Assembly: GCF_030062155.1 (NCBI RefSeq)
Contig: NZ_CP118269.1
Coordinates: 1,736,001 to 1,800,000, forward strand
Length of the DNA: 64,000 nt
From: Pantoea sp. Lij88
GTDB lineage: Bacteria; Pseudomonadota; Gammaproteobacteria; Enterobacterales; Enterobacteriaceae
Reading direction: 5' to 3'
Shown: positions 1-11,892 of the stretch, one piece after another
How the letters are laid out: each line of letters begins with the position of its first letter
How positions within the stretch are numbered: position 1 is the first letter of the stretch
Position numbers and translations under genes: made by a program
Notes under the pieces: model-generated
Told to the model about the DNA's origin: nothing
Databases searched by the model: none
What the model saw: the letters and a program-made list of their open reading frames with translations, nothing else

Positions 1-444
1 AAAGGCCAGCATGGCACTATCACCAGCGCCTCCGACAGATTTACCAGCATGGGTAAAAGCGGCTTTACCGACACCACCTATCGTTACGATCGCCAGCTCC
101 GGCTGGAGAAGAGCATAGCGCGTGGCAGCGATCCGCTGACCAACGGTGAATTTCACTATCACTGGAACCCGAAGGGGCTGGTGACACGGACCAGCTCTGC
201 CCGGGGTACGGATGAATACACCTACGATCCCCAGTGGCGTGAAGTCCGACTGAATGGCACGGCGAATACACCGCTGAGCACCATCCGCTCGGTCGATGAG
301 TGTCAGTCCTGGGATGAGATCGGCAACTGTACTCTTAGCTACCTGCATGAGACCGAAATCTTCACGCGGGGCACCATCGAACGTCACCTCAGTTCCGCCT
401 ACAAATATGAGTACTGGGACCAGCCTGCGGCAGCGGATGAATAA
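1..444 (+). CDS. YD-repeat (Rhs-like) protein, C-terminal fragment cut by window edge
   Basis: The reading frame is open from base 1 to a TAA at 444, so only about 147 C-terminal residues are visible and the true start lies outside the window. The peptide carries degenerate YD repeats (TYRYDRQLRLEK, then EYTYDPQWREVRLNG, then SWDEIGNCT), the layout of Rhs and WapA-type surface or toxin proteins. No Rhs core end motif and no recognisable toxin domain follow; it ends in PAAADE. It may be the tail of a large YD-repeat protein or a decayed relic. The family call is by pattern only. Confidence 0.6.
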   Translation, partial: KGQHGTITSASDRFTSMGKSGFTDTTYRYDRQLRLEKSIARGSDPLTNGEFHYHWNPKGLVTRTSSARGTDEYTYDPQWREVRLNGTANTPLSTIRSVDECQSWDEIGNCTLSYLHETEIFTRGTIERHLSSAYKYEYWDQPAAADE

Positions 445-522
445 TCTCTGTGAGTGTCTGCAGCCTGCAGAGTCATTCCGTGGGGAGGTGCGGCGAGACG
501 GGCGTTGTCTCGCCGCTGAGCC

Positions 523-2282
<1,760 letters not shown>

Positions 2283-2297
2283 TTAACCCAGGACGGG

Positions 2298-2693
2298 TTA
2301 ATGGAGCGTCAGCACCAGTTCCCACGGCAGATAGATGAGGTTGAAGATCACCATGCCGCACAGTGAAAACAGCGTCAGGAGCATGCCATATTTGCGGCCT
2401 GCCATGGCGCTGCTGCGTAAACCCCATGCATGCAGCAACCGGCTGATGAAGAACAGCAGGCCGGTGAGATGTACCATCCAGATGTCCGCGCCGTTCATCT
2501 CCATCATCACCAGCAGCAACAGCGCCATCGGAATGGTTTCGATGGCATTGCCGTGAATGCGAATTGCCATTTTCAGGTCGTGATAGCCGCCATCGCCATA
2601 GGCCACACGGTAGAAACGGCGATAACGCACCACGTCCATCGTAAACTTCATCACCAGTAATGCACCCAGTACCACGTATAACGCGCTAATCAT
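2298..2693 (-). CDS. yecN: YecN, MAPEG-family inner-membrane protein
   Basis: A 131-residue membrane protein with about four hydrophobic segments and the conserved MAPEG stretch RIHGNAIETIP near residues 45-55. It corresponds in length and sequence to E. coli YecN. MAPEG proteins include glutathione-dependent membrane enzymes, but no substrate is established for YecN. The start at 2693 is chosen because GGAG lies five bases upstream and the product begins MISALYVVL like the relative; an upstream in-frame ATG at 2711 would add six residues. It shares orientation with cmoA, 81 bases away. Confidence 0.9.
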   Translation of the reverse strand: MISALYVVLGALLVMKFTMDVVRYRRFYRVAYGDGGYHDLKMAIRIHGNAIETIPMALLLLVMMEMNGADIWMVHLTGLLFFISRLLHAWGLRSSAMAGRKYGMLLTLFSLCGMVIFNLIYLPWELVLTLH

Positions 2694-2762
2694 TGTGACT
2701 CCGGTATCCATCCGTAAAGTGGCTATTCTAGCCAGCGTAATGGGCGCTGTCCTGTGCAGTCA

Positions 2763-3584
2763 TCAAAACAGTGACGTCTGTTGCGGCCAGTCCGGTCCGC
2801 TGCCAATGCCGGGATCGATCTGCTGCAGTTGCGGCCACAGCGCCTGCACCAGCGGAAACACCTGGCCCATATCGGGCGTGTGCAGAAACAGCATGGCGTC
2901 GCCCTGTTGCTGCCACTCCGTCAGCTTGTCACGCCAGATCTGAAACAGCGGCACGCTCTCTTCCACGCTGTCGCTGCCGATAAAACGCACCATCGGCTGC
3001 GAGCCGGTTCGCAGGGCATGCGGCGGCACTTTGGGCTTCTGCGACCGCGCGACCAGTGCCGCCGGACTTTGCGAAGTGGAGGCGTGAACCGGACGGCTGT
3101 CGAGCATCACGCGATTGATGCCGCGCGCCAGCAATCCGCGATTCAGCGCCCGCTCGGCATCACCTTTGGCGAAGAAAGCCGGATGGCGGACTTCGACGCC
3201 GTAGTGAAAACGGCGCGGCAGGCTATCGAGAAAATGCCATAGGTCGTTGAGCTGTGCCGGAGAGAAGCTGGCGGGCAACTGCAGCCAGTACTGGCCAATG
3301 CGATCGGCCAGCGGCTCCATCAGGCGCAGAAAATCGGTCAGCAGGTCATCGCTGTGCTGCAGCGCCGCCTGATGGCTGATGGTATTAGGAAATTTAAAGC
3401 AGAAGCGAAACGCATCGTGCGTCATATCGCGCCAGCGCATCACCGTTTCCGCATTCGGCAGCGCATAAAGCGTGGTATTTCCCTCTACACAGTGGAAGTA
3501 GCGGGCATAGTCCGCCAGGCTCTCGATACCCCAGCGTTTCCAGTGTGAATGCTGCCACTGGGGCAGGCCAATACGAAGTGTCAC
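2763..3584 (-). CDS. yecE: YecE, DUF72-family protein
   Basis: A DUF72 protein of 273 residues, a TIM-barrel-like family of unknown function. Conserved blocks visible are IGLPQW at the N-terminus, CVEGNTTLYALP, GVEVRHPAFF and FLHTPD. I place the start at a GTG (3584) because AGGAG sits exactly five bases upstream and the product then begins VTLRIGLPQW like the E. coli protein; an upstream ATG at 3617 would add 11 unconserved residues. It is divergent from aspS. Confidence 0.9.
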   Translation of the reverse strand: MTLRIGLPQWQHSHWKRWGIESLADYARYFHCVEGNTTLYALPNAETVMRWRDMTHDAFRFCFKFPNTISHQAALQHSDDLLTDFLRLMEPLADRIGQYWLQLPASFSPAQLNDLWHFLDSLPRRFHYGVEVRHPAFFAKGDAERALNRGLLARGINRVMLDSRPVHASTSQSPAALVARSQKPKVPPHALRTGSQPMVRFIGSDSVEESVPLFQIWRDKLTEWQQQGDAMLFLHTPDMGQVFPLVQALWPQLQQIDPGIGSGPDWPQQTSLF

Positions 3585-3682
3585 GCGCGCTCCTGGCGGC
3601 AGGTTAAGATACCCCATTATCGGCTATGGTCAGGCAGGGGGGCAAATGCAGACAGGAAATCGGCGCTTTGGCGCGGATCTGC

Positions 3683-3711
3683 TTATCCTGCCTGGCTTTT
3701 TCCATTATAAT
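3683..3711 (+). promoter_or_regulatory. Candidate sigma-70 promoter of aspS
   Basis: A perfect TATAAT -10 box lies at 3706-3711, 85 bases before the aspS ATG. The best -35 at 17-base spacing is the weak TTATCC at 3683-3688. The start codon itself is preceded by AAAAGGATA. Confidence 0.5.
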
Positions 3712-3795
3712 GACCGCCATTTTTGCGACAGCATCGCAACAGGTAACGCGGCCGGATGCTGTCAGCTGCAGCGGCGAAGTTAAAAGGATAGTGTT

Positions 3796-5574
3796 ATGCG
3801 TACAGAATATTGTGGACAGCTCAATCTGTCTCATGTGGGTCAGCAAGTCACGCTTTGCGGCTGGGTAAACCGCCGCCGCGATCTGGGCAGTTTGATTTTT
3901 ATCGATATGCGCGACCGTGAAGGCATCGTGCAGGTCTTCTTTGATCCCGATCGCCAGGACGTCTTTAAGCTGGCTTCTGAACTGCGTAACGAATTCTGCG
4001 TCCAGATCACCGGCACCGTGCGTGCGCGTGATGAAAAGAACAAAAACAGCGACATGGCGACCGGTGAAGTCGAAGTGTTTGCCCATGAGCTGAATATCAT
4101 CAATCGCTCTGAGCCACTGCCGCTGGACTCCAATCAGATCAACAGCGAAGAAGCGCGTCTGAAATACCGCTATCTGGATCTGCGTCGCCCTGAGATGGTG
4201 ACGCGTCTGAAAACCCGCGCAAAAATCACCAGCTTTGTCCGCCGCTTTATGGATGACGAAGGGTTCCTGGATATCGAAACCCCGATGTTGACTAAGGCGA
4301 CGCCAGAAGGCGCACGTGACTATCTGGTGCCAAGCCGGGTTCACAAAGGCAAATTCTATGCGCTGCCGCAGTCACCTCAGCTGTTTAAACAGCTGCTGAT
4401 GATGTCCGGTTTTGACCGCTACTATCAGATCGTTAAATGCTTCCGCGATGAAGATTTACGTGCCGATCGTCAGCCAGAATTTACCCAGATCGACGTAGAA
4501 ACCTCCTTTATGACCGCGCCACAGGTACGTGAAATCATGGAGCGTTTGATCCGCAATCTGTGGCAGGACGTGAAGGGCGTTGATCTCGGCGAGTTCCCGC
4601 AGATGACCTTTGCGGAAGCGATGCATCGTTACGGTTCCGATAAGCCGGATCTGCGTAACCCGATGGAGCTGGTGGACGTTGGCGACCTGCTGAAAAACGT
4701 GGAGTTCCAGGTCTTCTCTGGCCCGGCTAACGACGAAAAAGGCCGTGTTGCCGCGCTGCGCGTGCCGACCGGTGCGCAGCTGAGCCGTAAGCAGATTGAT
4801 GAATATGGCAAGTTCGTAGAAATTTACGGCGCGAAAGGCCTGGCGTGGATGAAGGTTAACGTCCGTGCCGACGGTCTGGAAGGCGTGCAGAGCCCGGTTG
4901 CCAAGTTCCTGAATGCAGAGATCGTTGAAGGCATTCTGAGCCGCACCGGCGCTCAGGATGGCGACATCATCTTCTTTGGTGCCGATCGCGCCAAAGTCGT
5001 CGCTGATGCCCTAGGTGCGCTGCGCCTGAAAGTGGGTCGCGAGCTGAACATCACCGATGAAAAAGCCTGGGCCCCGCTGTGGGTGATCGACTTCCCGATG
5101 TTCGAAGAGGACGAGGAAGGCGGTCTGGCCGCGATGCACCATCCGTTCACTGCACCAAAAGAGATGAGCGCAGAAGAGCTGGCTGCGGATCCGACCCGTG
5201 CCGTGGCGAACGCCTACGACATGGTGATCAACGGTTATGAAGTGGGCGGCGGTTCAGTGCGTATCCACAACGGCAAAATGCAGCAGACCGTGTTCAGCAT
5301 TCTGGGTATTGAAGAGCACGAGCAGCGCGAGAAGTTTGGCTTCCTGCTGGATGCGCTGAAGTTCGGTACACCGCCGCATGCGGGCCTGGCCTTTGGTCTG
5401 GATCGCCTGACCATGCTGCTGACCGGCACCGACAACATTCGTGACGTCATCGCGTTCCCGAAAACCACGGCGGCGGCCTGCATGATGACCGAAGCACCAA
5501 GTGAAGCGAACCCGGCTTCCTTGCTGGAGCTTGGCATCCAGGTGGTTAAAAAAGAAAAGCCTGAGAATAAATAA
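3796..5574 (+). CDS. aspS: AspS, aspartyl-tRNA synthetase
   Basis: Charges tRNA-Asp with aspartate in the cytoplasm. The 592 residues (E. coli 590) show the bacterial class II layout: an N-terminal OB-fold anticodon-binding domain ([17 protein letters not shown]), class II motif 1, motif 2 ([16 protein letters not shown]), the bacterial GAD insertion domain, and motif 3 near the end ([12 protein letters not shown]). The stop codon shares one base with the nudB ATG, so the two genes form an operon. The yecD gene found next to aspS in E. coli is absent. Confidence 0.99.
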   Translation: MRTEYCGQLNLSHVGQQVTLCGWVNRRRDLGSLIFIDMRDREGIVQVFFDPDRQDVFKLASELRNEFCVQITGTVRARDEKNKNSDMATGEVEVFAHELNIINRSEPLPLDSNQINSEEARLKYRYLDLRRPEMVTRLKTRAKITSFVRRFMDDEGFLDIETPMLTKATPEGARDYLVPSRVHKGKFYALPQSPQLFKQLLMMSGFDRYYQIVKCFRDEDLRADRQPEFTQIDVETSFMTAPQVREIMERLIRNLWQDVKGVDLGEFPQMTFAEAMHRYGSDKPDLRNPMELVDVGDLLKNVEFQVFSGPANDEKGRVAALRVPTGAQLSRKQIDEYGKFVEIYGAKGLAWMKVNVRADGLEGVQSPVAKFLNAEIVEGILSRTGAQDGDIIFFGADRAKVVADALGALRLKVGRELNITDEKAWAPLWVIDFPMFEEDEEGGLAAMHHPFTAPKEMSAEELAADPTRAVANAYDMVINGYEVGGGSVRIHNGKMQQTVFSILGIEEHEQREKFGFLLDALKFGTPPHAGLAFGLDRLTMLLTGTDNIRDVIAFPKTTAAACMMTEAPSEANPASLLELGIQVVKKEKPENK

Positions 5575-6005
5575 TGGGCTATAAACACCCGGTTTCAGTG
5601 CTGGTAGTCATTTCGGCGCGCGATACTGGCCGGGTGTTGATGCTGCAGCGGCGTGACGATCCTACGTTCTGGCAGTCGGTCACCGGCAGCCTGGAAGCGG
5701 GGGAGTCACCGCTGGCGACCGCGTGTCGTGAAGTGAATGAGGAGATCGGCATCGACGTGCTGACCGAGCAGCTGGAGGTGGAGGATTGTCAGCGTCAAAT
5801 CGACTTTGAAATCTTTCCCCATTTCCGCCATCGCTACGCACCTGATGTCACTCATAATCACGAGCACTGGTTCCGTCTGCAACTGCCGGAAGAGCGTGAT
5901 GTGACGCTGACCGAGCATCTGGCGTTTCGCTGGCTGGCACCCGCTGACGCTGCAGCATTAACCCGATCATGGAGTAACCGCCAGGCAATTGAAGAATTTA
6001 TCTGA
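5574..6005 (+). CDS. nudB: NudB, dihydroneopterin triphosphate diphosphatase
   Basis: A Nudix hydrolase that removes pyrophosphate from dihydroneopterin triphosphate, an early step of folate synthesis. The Nudix box is visible around residues 40-62 (GSLEAGESPLATACREVNEEIGI, shown here as GSLEAGE then REVNEEIG). At 143 residues it is slightly shorter than the 150-residue E. coli enzyme, because the N-terminus lacks a few residues. Its ATG overlaps the aspS stop by one base, which implies translational coupling. Confidence 0.94.
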   Translation: MGYKHPVSVLVVISARDTGRVLMLQRRDDPTFWQSVTGSLEAGESPLATACREVNEEIGIDVLTEQLEVEDCQRQIDFEIFPHFRHRYAPDVTHNHEHWFRLQLPEERDVTLTEHLAFRWLAPADAAALTRSWSNRQAIEEFI

Positions 6006-6286
6006 ATGCTCGCCATCGCCCGGTATTCCGGCGGCGAATAGATTAAATTTTATGAATCTGGTGAGTTTTAACAGGACTACACCAACATATTGAACAGTCA
6101 GGCGTCATCCACGCCGCGAAGTTGTTCACCGCCAGCGCGAAGTCGCACACGTACGTGACGTGAAGATAATGCGCGACGCTCGTCCCTCAGGGCATGCAGG
6201 TTGTCACTCACCTGGTTGAGCACGGACGGTAAACAGGCTCGCAGCCGGATAGCCTGCACCCTGTAAAAGATCGGAGAAAATTTAAA

Positions 6287-7030
6287 ATGGCAGGACACAG
6301 TAAGTGGGCTAACACCAAACACCGTAAGGCGGCGCAGGATGCTAAGCGCGGCAAAATCTTCACCAAAATCATTCGTGAACTGGTGACCGCAGCCAAGCTG
6401 GGCGGCGGCGATCCGGGCTCAAACCCGCGTCTGCGTGCAGCGATGGATAAAGCGCTGGCGAACAACATGACTCGTGACACCATGGATCGTGCTATCGCAC
6501 GCGGTGTGGGCGGCGATGACAACGCCAACATGGAAACCATCATCTATGAAGGTTACGGTCCGGGCGGCTCAGCCATCATGATTGAATGCCTTAGCGACAA
6601 CCGTAACCGTACCGTGGGCGAAGTGCGTCATGCCTTCACCAAAACCGGCGGCAACCTGGGCACCGACGGCTCCGTCGCCTACCTGTTTAACAAGAAAGGC
6701 GTGATCTCCTATGCGCCTGGTCAGGATGAAGACGCGGTCATGGAAGCGGCTCTGGAAGCGGGCGGCGAAGACGTTGTTACTTATGACGACGGCGCCATTG
6801 ATGTCTTCACCGCATGGGAAGAGATGGGCACGGTGCGTGATGCACTGGAAGCGCTCGGCCTCAAAGCGGACACCGCAGAAGTAGCGATGATCCCGACGAC
6901 CAAAGCCGAAATGGATGCGGAAACCGCACCAAAACTGCTGCGTCTGATCGACATGCTGGAAGATTGCGACGATGTGCAGGAGGTTTATCACAACGGTGAG
7001 ATCTCCGACGAGGTGGCGGAAACACTGTAA
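6287..7030 (+). CDS. yebC: YebC/TACO1-family protein
   Basis: A YebC/PmpR/TACO1-family protein of 247 residues, full length. It begins [21 protein letters not shown], the family signature split here at [11 protein letters not shown]. Members have been described as transcription regulators and, more recently, as factors that help ribosomes through difficult proline-containing stretches. The 281 bases separating it from nudB contain no gene. It is followed after 34 bases by ruvC in the same direction, as in E. coli. Confidence 0.96.
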   Translation: MAGHSKWANTKHRKAAQDAKRGKIFTKIIRELVTAAKLGGGDPGSNPRLRAAMDKALANNMTRDTMDRAIARGVGGDDNANMETIIYEGYGPGGSAIMIECLSDNRNRTVGEVRHAFTKTGGNLGTDGSVAYLFNKKGVISYAPGQDEDAVMEAALEAGGEDVVTYDDGAIDVFTAWEEMGTVRDALEALGLKADTAEVAMIPTTKAEMDAETAPKLLRLIDMLEDCDDVQEVYHNGEISDEVAETL

Positions 7031-7064
7031 TGGCGTCTGTCGCCCTGTTAACCGGAGAGGCGTA

Positions 7065-7592
7065 ATGTCGATTATTCTGGGTATCGATCCCGGCTCACGC
7101 ATCACCGGTTATGGTGTTATTCGTCAGACCGGCCGCCAGCTCACCTATCTGGGCAGCGGCTGTATCCGCACCAATACCACTGAGTTGCCCGCCCGCCTGA
7201 AGCTGATTTATGCGGGCGTCTGCGAAATCATCACGCAGTTTTCACCCGATTACTTCGCCATTGAACAGGTGTTTATGGCGAAGAATGCAGACTCTGCGCT
7301 GAAGCTCGGCCAGGCGCGCGGTGCCGCGATTGTGGCTGCGGTTAACCACGATCTGCCGGTATTTGAATATGCCGCCCGTCAGGTGAAACAGACCGTGGTT
7401 GGCATCGGCAACGCCGAGAAAAGTCAGGTGCAGCACATGGTGCGAACCCTGCTTAAGCTGCCAGCGAACCCGCAGGCGGACGCCGCCGATGCGCTGGCGA
7501 TCGCTATCACCCACTGTCACGTGGCGCAGAATGCGTCACGCATGAGTGAAAGCAAGCTGGTGCTGACGCGCGGACGGTTGCGATCGGGTTAG
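7065..7592 (+). CDS. ruvC: RuvC, Holliday-junction resolvase
   Basis: RuvC cuts Holliday junctions symmetrically as part of the RuvABC resolvasome. The product has 175 residues (E. coli 173). The first catalytic aspartate is in ILGIDPGSR (D8), and FAIEQVFM carries the second acidic residue. The start at 7065 has GGAGAGG just upstream; the frame is open further back inside yebC but that extension is not conserved. The E. coli neighbour yebB is missing, so ruvC is followed directly by the ruvAB promoter region. Confidence 0.97.
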   Translation: MSIILGIDPGSRITGYGVIRQTGRQLTYLGSGCIRTNTTELPARLKLIYAGVCEIITQFSPDYFAIEQVFMAKNADSALKLGQARGAAIVAAVNHDLPVFEYAARQVKQTVVGIGNAEKSQVQHMVRTLLKLPANPQADAADALAIAITHCHVAQNASRMSESKLVLTRGRLRSG

Positions 7593-7618
7593 CGGTCATG
7601 GCTCAGGTCTCACTCTCA

Positions 7619-7644
7619 GGCTGGATATTCATCCAGCCTTTTTT
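7619..7644 (+). promoter_or_regulatory. LexA (SOS) box before ruvA, coinciding with a terminator-like hairpin
   Basis: CTGGATATTCATCCAG at 7621-7636 fits the LexA rule CTG-N10-CAG and resembles the known ruvAB operator. The same bases form an eight-pair hairpin (GGCTGGAT / ATCCAGCC) followed by six or more T, the shape of a rho-independent terminator for ruvC. A TATAAA-type -10 follows at about 7650. SOS control of ruvAB is established in E. coli; the double use as terminator is inference. Confidence 0.8.
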
Positions 7645-7688
7645 ATGATATAAAATCCGCCACATTCGTTAGTTAAGGAAGCATTCAG

Positions 7689-8303
7689 GTGATAGGTCGT
7701 TTACGGGGCAATATTCTGGAAAAGCAGCCGCCACTGGTGCTGCTTGAGGCACACGGCGTCGGCTATGAAATTTACATGCCCATGACCTGTTTTTATGAGT
7801 TGCCTGAACTTCAGCACGAAGCGGTGATTTTTACCCACTTTGTAGTGCGTGAAGATGCGCAGCTGCTGTTTGGTTTTAACAGCAAGCAGGAGCGCGCGCT
7901 GTTTCGCGAACTGATTAAAGTCAATGGCGTCGGACCCAAGCTGGCGCTGGCGATCCTCTCCGGCATGTCGGCACAGCAGTTTGTGACTGCGGTCGAGAAA
8001 GAAGAGATCGCGTCACTGGTGAAACTGCCCGGCGTCGGTAAGAAGACGGCTGAGCGTCTGGTGGTCGAGATGAAGGATCGCTTCAAAGGGATGCACGGCG
8101 ATCTGTTTGGCGGCGATTCAGCGTTTACGCTGACCACGCCGAGCGCCGAGCCGGAAACCAACGATGCAGAAGCCGAAGCGGTTGCAGCGCTGGTATCACT
8201 GGGTTATAAACCGCAGGAAGCGAGCCGTATGATCAGTAAAGTCGGTCGACCGGATGCGGATTGCGAAACCCTGATCCGCGAAGCGCTCCGCGCCGCCATT
8301 TGA
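7689..8303 (+). CDS. ruvA: RuvA, Holliday-junction branch-migration subunit
   Basis: RuvA tetramers hold the four-way junction flat and load the RuvB motors. The 204 residues show the N-terminal OB-fold ([20 protein letters not shown] begins it), the helix-hairpin-helix motifs ([13 protein letters not shown] and [12 protein letters not shown]), and the C-terminal RuvB-binding domain ([16 protein letters not shown]). The start is a GTG, as the alignment requires, with TAAGGAAG upstream. It forms an operon with ruvB, eight bases away, under a LexA box. Confidence 0.97.
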   Translation: MIGRLRGNILEKQPPLVLLEAHGVGYEIYMPMTCFYELPELQHEAVIFTHFVVREDAQLLFGFNSKQERALFRELIKVNGVGPKLALAILSGMSAQQFVTAVEKEEIASLVKLPGVGKKTAERLVVEMKDRFKGMHGDLFGGDSAFTLTTPSAEPETNDAEAEAVAALVSLGYKPQEASRMISKVGRPDADCETLIREALRAAI

Positions 8304-8311
8304 GGTAAGTC

Positions 8312-9316
8312 ATGATTGAAGCCGACCGCCTGATCTCCGCTGCCAGTATCAGCGAAGAAGAGGTTATTGACCGCGCGATACGCCCGAAGATGCTGACCGA
8401 GTATGTCGGTCAGCCGCAGGTGCGTGAGCAGATGGAGATATTCATCAAGGCAGCGCAACTGCGCGGTGATGCGCTCGATCATCTGCTGATCTTCGGTCCG
8501 CCCGGACTGGGTAAAACCACCCTGGCGAACATCGTGGCCAACGAGATGGGTGTTAATCTGCGCACGACCTCCGGTCCGGTGCTGGAGAAGGCGGGCGATC
8601 TGGCGGCCATGCTGACCAACCTTGAACCGCATGACGTTCTGTTTATCGATGAAATCCATCGCCTCTCACCGGTGGTGGAAGAGATACTCTACCCGGCGAT
8701 GGAAGATTATCAGCTGGACATCATGATTGGCGAAGGCCCGGCTGCGCGTTCGATTAAGCTCGATCTGCCGCCGTTTACGCTGATCGGTGCCACTACCCGT
8801 GCAGGCTCGCTGACTTCGCCACTGCGCGATCGTTTCGGCATTGTGCAGCGTCTGGAGTTTTATCAGGTTAAAGATCTGCAGCACATCGTGAGCCGCAGCG
8901 CCGCCTGCCTGGGCCTGGCGCTGAGTGACGAAGGGGCATTAGAGATCGCCCGCCGCGCACGTGGCACACCGCGTATCGCTAACCGTCTGCTGCGTCGCGT
9001 GCGTGACTTCGCAGAAGTGCGGGCAAACGGTGACCTGAGCGGTGAAGTCTCGTGCAGCGCGCTGGATATGCTCAATGTAGACAGCGAAGGGTTCGATTAC
9101 ATGGACCGTAAACTGCTGCTGGCGATCATCGATAAGTTTATGGGTGGGCCGGTGGGGCTGGATAACCTGGCTGCTGCGATTGGTGAAGAGCGGGAAACCA
9201 TCGAAGATGTGATTGAACCCTTCCTGATTCAGCAGGGCTTCATTCAGCGCACACCGCGTGGCCGGATGGCCACGCAGCATGCTTACCGTCACTTCGGCAT
9301 GACGCGCGAAGAGTAG
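8312..9316 (+). CDS. ruvB: RuvB, Holliday-junction helicase motor
   Basis: A hexameric AAA+ ATPase that drives branch migration with RuvA. The Walker A motif GPPGLGKTT is at residues 62-70 and the Walker B motif LFIDEIH near residue 110. A sensor-type arginine lies in [18 protein letters not shown] and the winged-helix DNA-binding domain is at the C-terminus. The 334 residues are near the E. coli 336. It ends one base before the convergent znuB stop codon, with no room for a terminator between them. Confidence 0.98.
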   Translation: MIEADRLISAASISEEEVIDRAIRPKMLTEYVGQPQVREQMEIFIKAAQLRGDALDHLLIFGPPGLGKTTLANIVANEMGVNLRTTSGPVLEKAGDLAAMLTNLEPHDVLFIDEIHRLSPVVEEILYPAMEDYQLDIMIGEGPAARSIKLDLPPFTLIGATTRAGSLTSPLRDRFGIVQRLEFYQVKDLQHIVSRSAACLGLALSDEGALEIARRARGTPRIANRLLRRVRDFAEVRANGDLSGEVSCSALDMLNVDSEGFDYMDRKLLLAIIDKFMGGPVGLDNLAAAIGEERETIEDVIEPFLIQQGFIQRTPRGRMATQHAYRHFGMTREE

Positions 9317-10102
9317 TTACATGGCCGGTTTGCGCACCATGCTGAAGATAAACAGGATGGCGGCGCAGAGCACCACTGAGGGTCCGGCAGGCGTGTCGTA
9401 GAACGCGGAGAAGGTCAGACCGCCAGTCACGGCGATTACGCCGATGACCACTGCGACGGCCGCCATGCCTTCCGGTGAGCGCACGAACCGGCGTGCGGTC
9501 GCCGCAGGGATAATCAGCAGTGAGGTGATGATCAGCGCACCCACAAACTTCATCGCCACCCCAATCGTCAGCGCCGTGACCAGCATCAGAATCAACCGGG
9601 TACGCTGGATGTTGACGCCATCGACCTGTGCCAGTTCCGGGCTGATGGTCATTGACAGCAGCGATCGCCACTGCCACGCCATCACCAGCAGCACAATCAC
9701 CACGCCGCCACCCATCATCCAGAGATCGTCCGGCGTCACCGCCAGCAGGTCGCCAAACAGATACGCCATCAGATCGACGCGCACATTCTTCATCAGGCTG
9801 ACGACCACCAGGCCCAGCGACAGCGCGCTGTGCGCCATAATCCCCAGCAGGGTGTCGATAGCCAGATGCGGACGACGCTCCAGCCACACCAGCCCCAGCG
9901 CCAGGCAGACCGTCACCAGAATGACCGCGTAGTAAGGATTGACGTTCAGCAGCAGGCCAAAGGCCACGCCGAGCAGGGACGCATGCGCCAGGGTATCGCC
10001 AAAATAGGACATCTTGCGCCAGACCACAAACGAACCCAGCGGACCGGCAGCCAGCGCTAACATCACGCCGCCTATCCAGCCCGGTAATAACAACTCAATC
10101 AT
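9317..10102 (-). CDS. znuB: ZnuB, zinc ABC transporter permease
   Basis: Inner-membrane permease of the high-affinity zinc importer ZnuABC. The 261 residues equal the E. coli length and contain about seven to eight hydrophobic segments of the ABC-3 metal permease family. The start overlaps the znuC stop by four bases (ATGA), so the pair is coupled. The gene ends directly against ruvB, which is convergent. Confidence 0.96.
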   Translation of the reverse strand: MIELLLPGWIGGVMLALAAGPLGSFVVWRKMSYFGDTLAHASLLGVAFGLLLNVNPYYAVILVTVCLALGLVWLERRPHLAIDTLLGIMAHSALSLGLVVVSLMKNVRVDLMAYLFGDLLAVTPDDLWMMGGGVVIVLLVMAWQWRSLLSMTISPELAQVDGVNIQRTRLILMLVTALTIGVAMKFVGALIITSLLIIPAATARRFVRSPEGMAAVAVVIGVIAVTGGLTFSAFYDTPAGPSVVLCAAILFIFSMVRKPAM

Positions 10103-10854
10103 GATGAACCCTGTCCTTTGCGTAAAACGATACGTCCCTGAAGGTCGTGACGATGATTATGATGATGACGGTAGATCGCCAGCTCTTCAGCGCCGCGCGG
10201 GCCGAACATAGCGATAAATTCCGGATGCTGCGAGACCGCTTCCGGGGTGCCGGAACAGCAGATGTGGTGGTTAAGACACAGCACTTCGTCAGTTTTGGCC
10301 ATGACCAGATGCAGATCGTGGGAGACCATCAGCACACCGCAGTTCAGTTCCATGCGTAACTGGTTGATAAGGTCATACAGCGCAACCTGACCGTTCACAT
10401 CCACACCCTGTGTCGGCTCATCGAGCACCAGCAACTGGGGATGATTCAGCAGGGCGCGTGCCAGCAGCACTCGCTGGGTTTCGCCACCGGAAAGCCTTTG
10501 CAGCGGGGAATGGAGCAGGTGACCGGCCTGAACACGTTTCAGGGCTGGCAGAATCTCGGCGTTTTTGCTGCCACGCGTCAGACGCATAAAACGTTCCACC
10601 GTCACCGGCAGGGTCGGGTCGATGTGCAGCTTCTGTGGCACATAGCCAATACGCAGACCGGGATCACGCTGAACCGAACCGGTCGTGGGGGCAAGCAGAC
10701 CGAGCACCACACGCACCAGGGTTGATTTTCCGGCACCGTTGGGGCCCAGCAGGGTGAGGATGCGGCCAGGCTGCAATGCCAGGCTGACGCCTGATAACAC
10801 ATTGCGCTGGTTAAATTTTATCGAAACGTTATCGAGTGTGACAAGTGAGGTCAT
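10099..10854 (-). CDS. znuC: ZnuC, zinc ABC transporter ATPase
   Basis: ATPase of the zinc importer. Walker [10 protein letters not shown] is at residues 37-45, the ABC signature [15 protein letters not shown] is mid-protein, and [13 protein letters not shown] is Walker B. The C-terminal tail is histidine-rich ([10 protein letters not shown]), which is typical of ZnuC. The start at 10854 gives [10 protein letters not shown] and 251 residues as in E. coli; an upstream ATG at 10872 is less likely because it lies near the Zur operator. It is transcribed divergently from znuA. Confidence 0.97.
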   Translation of the reverse strand: MTSLVTLDNVSIKFNQRNVLSGVSLALQPGRILTLLGPNGAGKSTLVRVVLGLLAPTTGSVQRDPGLRIGYVPQKLHIDPTLPVTVERFMRLTRGSKNAEILPALKRVQAGHLLHSPLQRLSGGETQRVLLARALLNHPQLLVLDEPTQGVDVNGQVALYDLINQLRMELNCGVLMVSHDLHLVMAKTDEVLCLNHHICCSGTPEAVSQHPEFIAMFGPRGAEELAIYRHHHNHRHDLQGRIVLRKGQGSS

Positions 10855-10880
10855 AGTATTTACAGGTTGCACAGAATTTC

Positions 10881-10901
10881 GAATGTTATAATATCACATT
10901 C
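10881..10901. promoter_or_regulatory. Zur operator between znuC and znuA
   Basis: A near-palindrome with half-sites GAATGT and ACATTC around an AT-rich centre (TATAATAT). It closely matches the E. coli znu Zur site in both sequence and position. It lies 27 bases from the znuC ATG and 31 from the znuA ATG, so Zur with zinc bound would shut off both divergent genes. Confidence 0.88.
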
Positions 10902-10931
10902 CACCTCACGGTCACGATGGAATGACGCAAT

Positions 10932-11879
10932 ATGTTACATAATAAAAAGGGCGCAATTTTTGCCTTAACCGCTTTATCTGTTTCAGCTTTGTTTACCCTT
11001 CCTGCCCAGGCGAATGTCGTGGCTTCACTCAAACCGGTAGGTTTTATTGCTGCGGCCATTGCAGATGGCGTTACACCGGTTGAGGTGCTGCTGCCGGACG
11101 GTGCGTCTGAACACGATTACTCCCTGCGGCCCTCTGATGCAAAACGCTTAAAAAACGCGGACTTAGTCGTCTGGGTCGGGCCAGAAATGGAAGCCTTTAT
11201 GGCGAAATCTGCCGCTGAACTACCGGCCCGGAAAAACCTCGCGATGGTGAACATCGACGGGATAAAACCGTTATTGATTAGCGGTGCTGAAGAGGAAGAT
11301 GAACACACAGCGGAAAAATCCGAAGATCGGGATGCTGAGGCTCATCACCATCATCACGGCGAGTTTAATATGCACCTGTGGTTGTCGCCAGAGATTGCGC
11401 GTAAAACCGCGGTTGCAATCCATGGAAAATTATTGGAACTTATGCCACAAGATAAGGCCAAACTTGACGCCAACCTCCAGCAGTTTGAGGTAGCTTTGGC
11501 GGACACGGACAAACGCGTTAGCGCACAACTTGCTCCGGTAAGAAATAAAGGGTATTTCGTTTTTCACGACGCTTACACGTACTTTGAAAAGCACTACGGT
11601 CTTTCGCCCACCGGGCACTTTACCGTCAATCCTGAAATTCAACCGGGCGCTCAGCGTTTACACCAGATACGAACACAGTTGGTTGAGCAAAAGGCGGTCT
11701 GCGTCTTTGCTGAGCCACAATTCAGACCAGCAGTCATCGATGCTGTTTCCCGCGGAACGCAGGTGCGTAAAGGCACGCTCGATCCCCTGGGCACAGACAT
11801 CAGCTTAGCCAAAGACAGCTATGTGAAATTCCTCTCACAACTGTCGAGCCAGTATGAAAGCTGCCTGAATGGAGCATGA
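10932..11879 (+). CDS. znuA: ZnuA, periplasmic zinc-binding protein
   Basis: Captures zinc in the periplasm and delivers it to ZnuBC. The first 27 residues form a Sec signal peptide ending in LPAQA. Zinc-ligand regions include [10 protein letters not shown] and MHLWLSPE, and a His/acidic loop ([15 protein letters not shown] followed by AHHHHHGE) lies near residues 120-145, typical of high-affinity members. The product is 315 residues long. mepM starts only 13 bases downstream, so the two may be co-transcribed from the Zur-controlled promoter. Confidence 0.97.
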   Translation: MLHNKKGAIFALTALSVSALFTLPAQANVVASLKPVGFIAAAIADGVTPVEVLLPDGASEHDYSLRPSDAKRLKNADLVVWVGPEMEAFMAKSAAELPARKNLAMVNIDGIKPLLISGAEEEDEHTAEKSEDRDAEAHHHHHGEFNMHLWLSPEIARKTAVAIHGKLLELMPQDKAKLDANLQQFEVALADTDKRVSAQLAPVRNKGYFVFHDAYTYFEKHYGLSPTGHFTVNPEIQPGAQRLHQIRTQLVEQKAVCVFAEPQFRPAVIDAVSRGTQVRKGTLDPLGTDISLAKDSYVKFLSQLSSQYESCLNGA

Positions 11880-11892
11880 GGAATAGGTAAAA

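Noticed and set aside
3604..4344. A 246-codon minus-strand frame over the aspS 5' end
   Set aside because: aspS is unmistakable on the other strand, and this frame has no ribosome site or known similarity.
6006..6286. A gene or RNA in the nudB-yebC gap
   Set aside because: No frame with a ribosome site and no recognisable RNA; only weak hairpins are visible.
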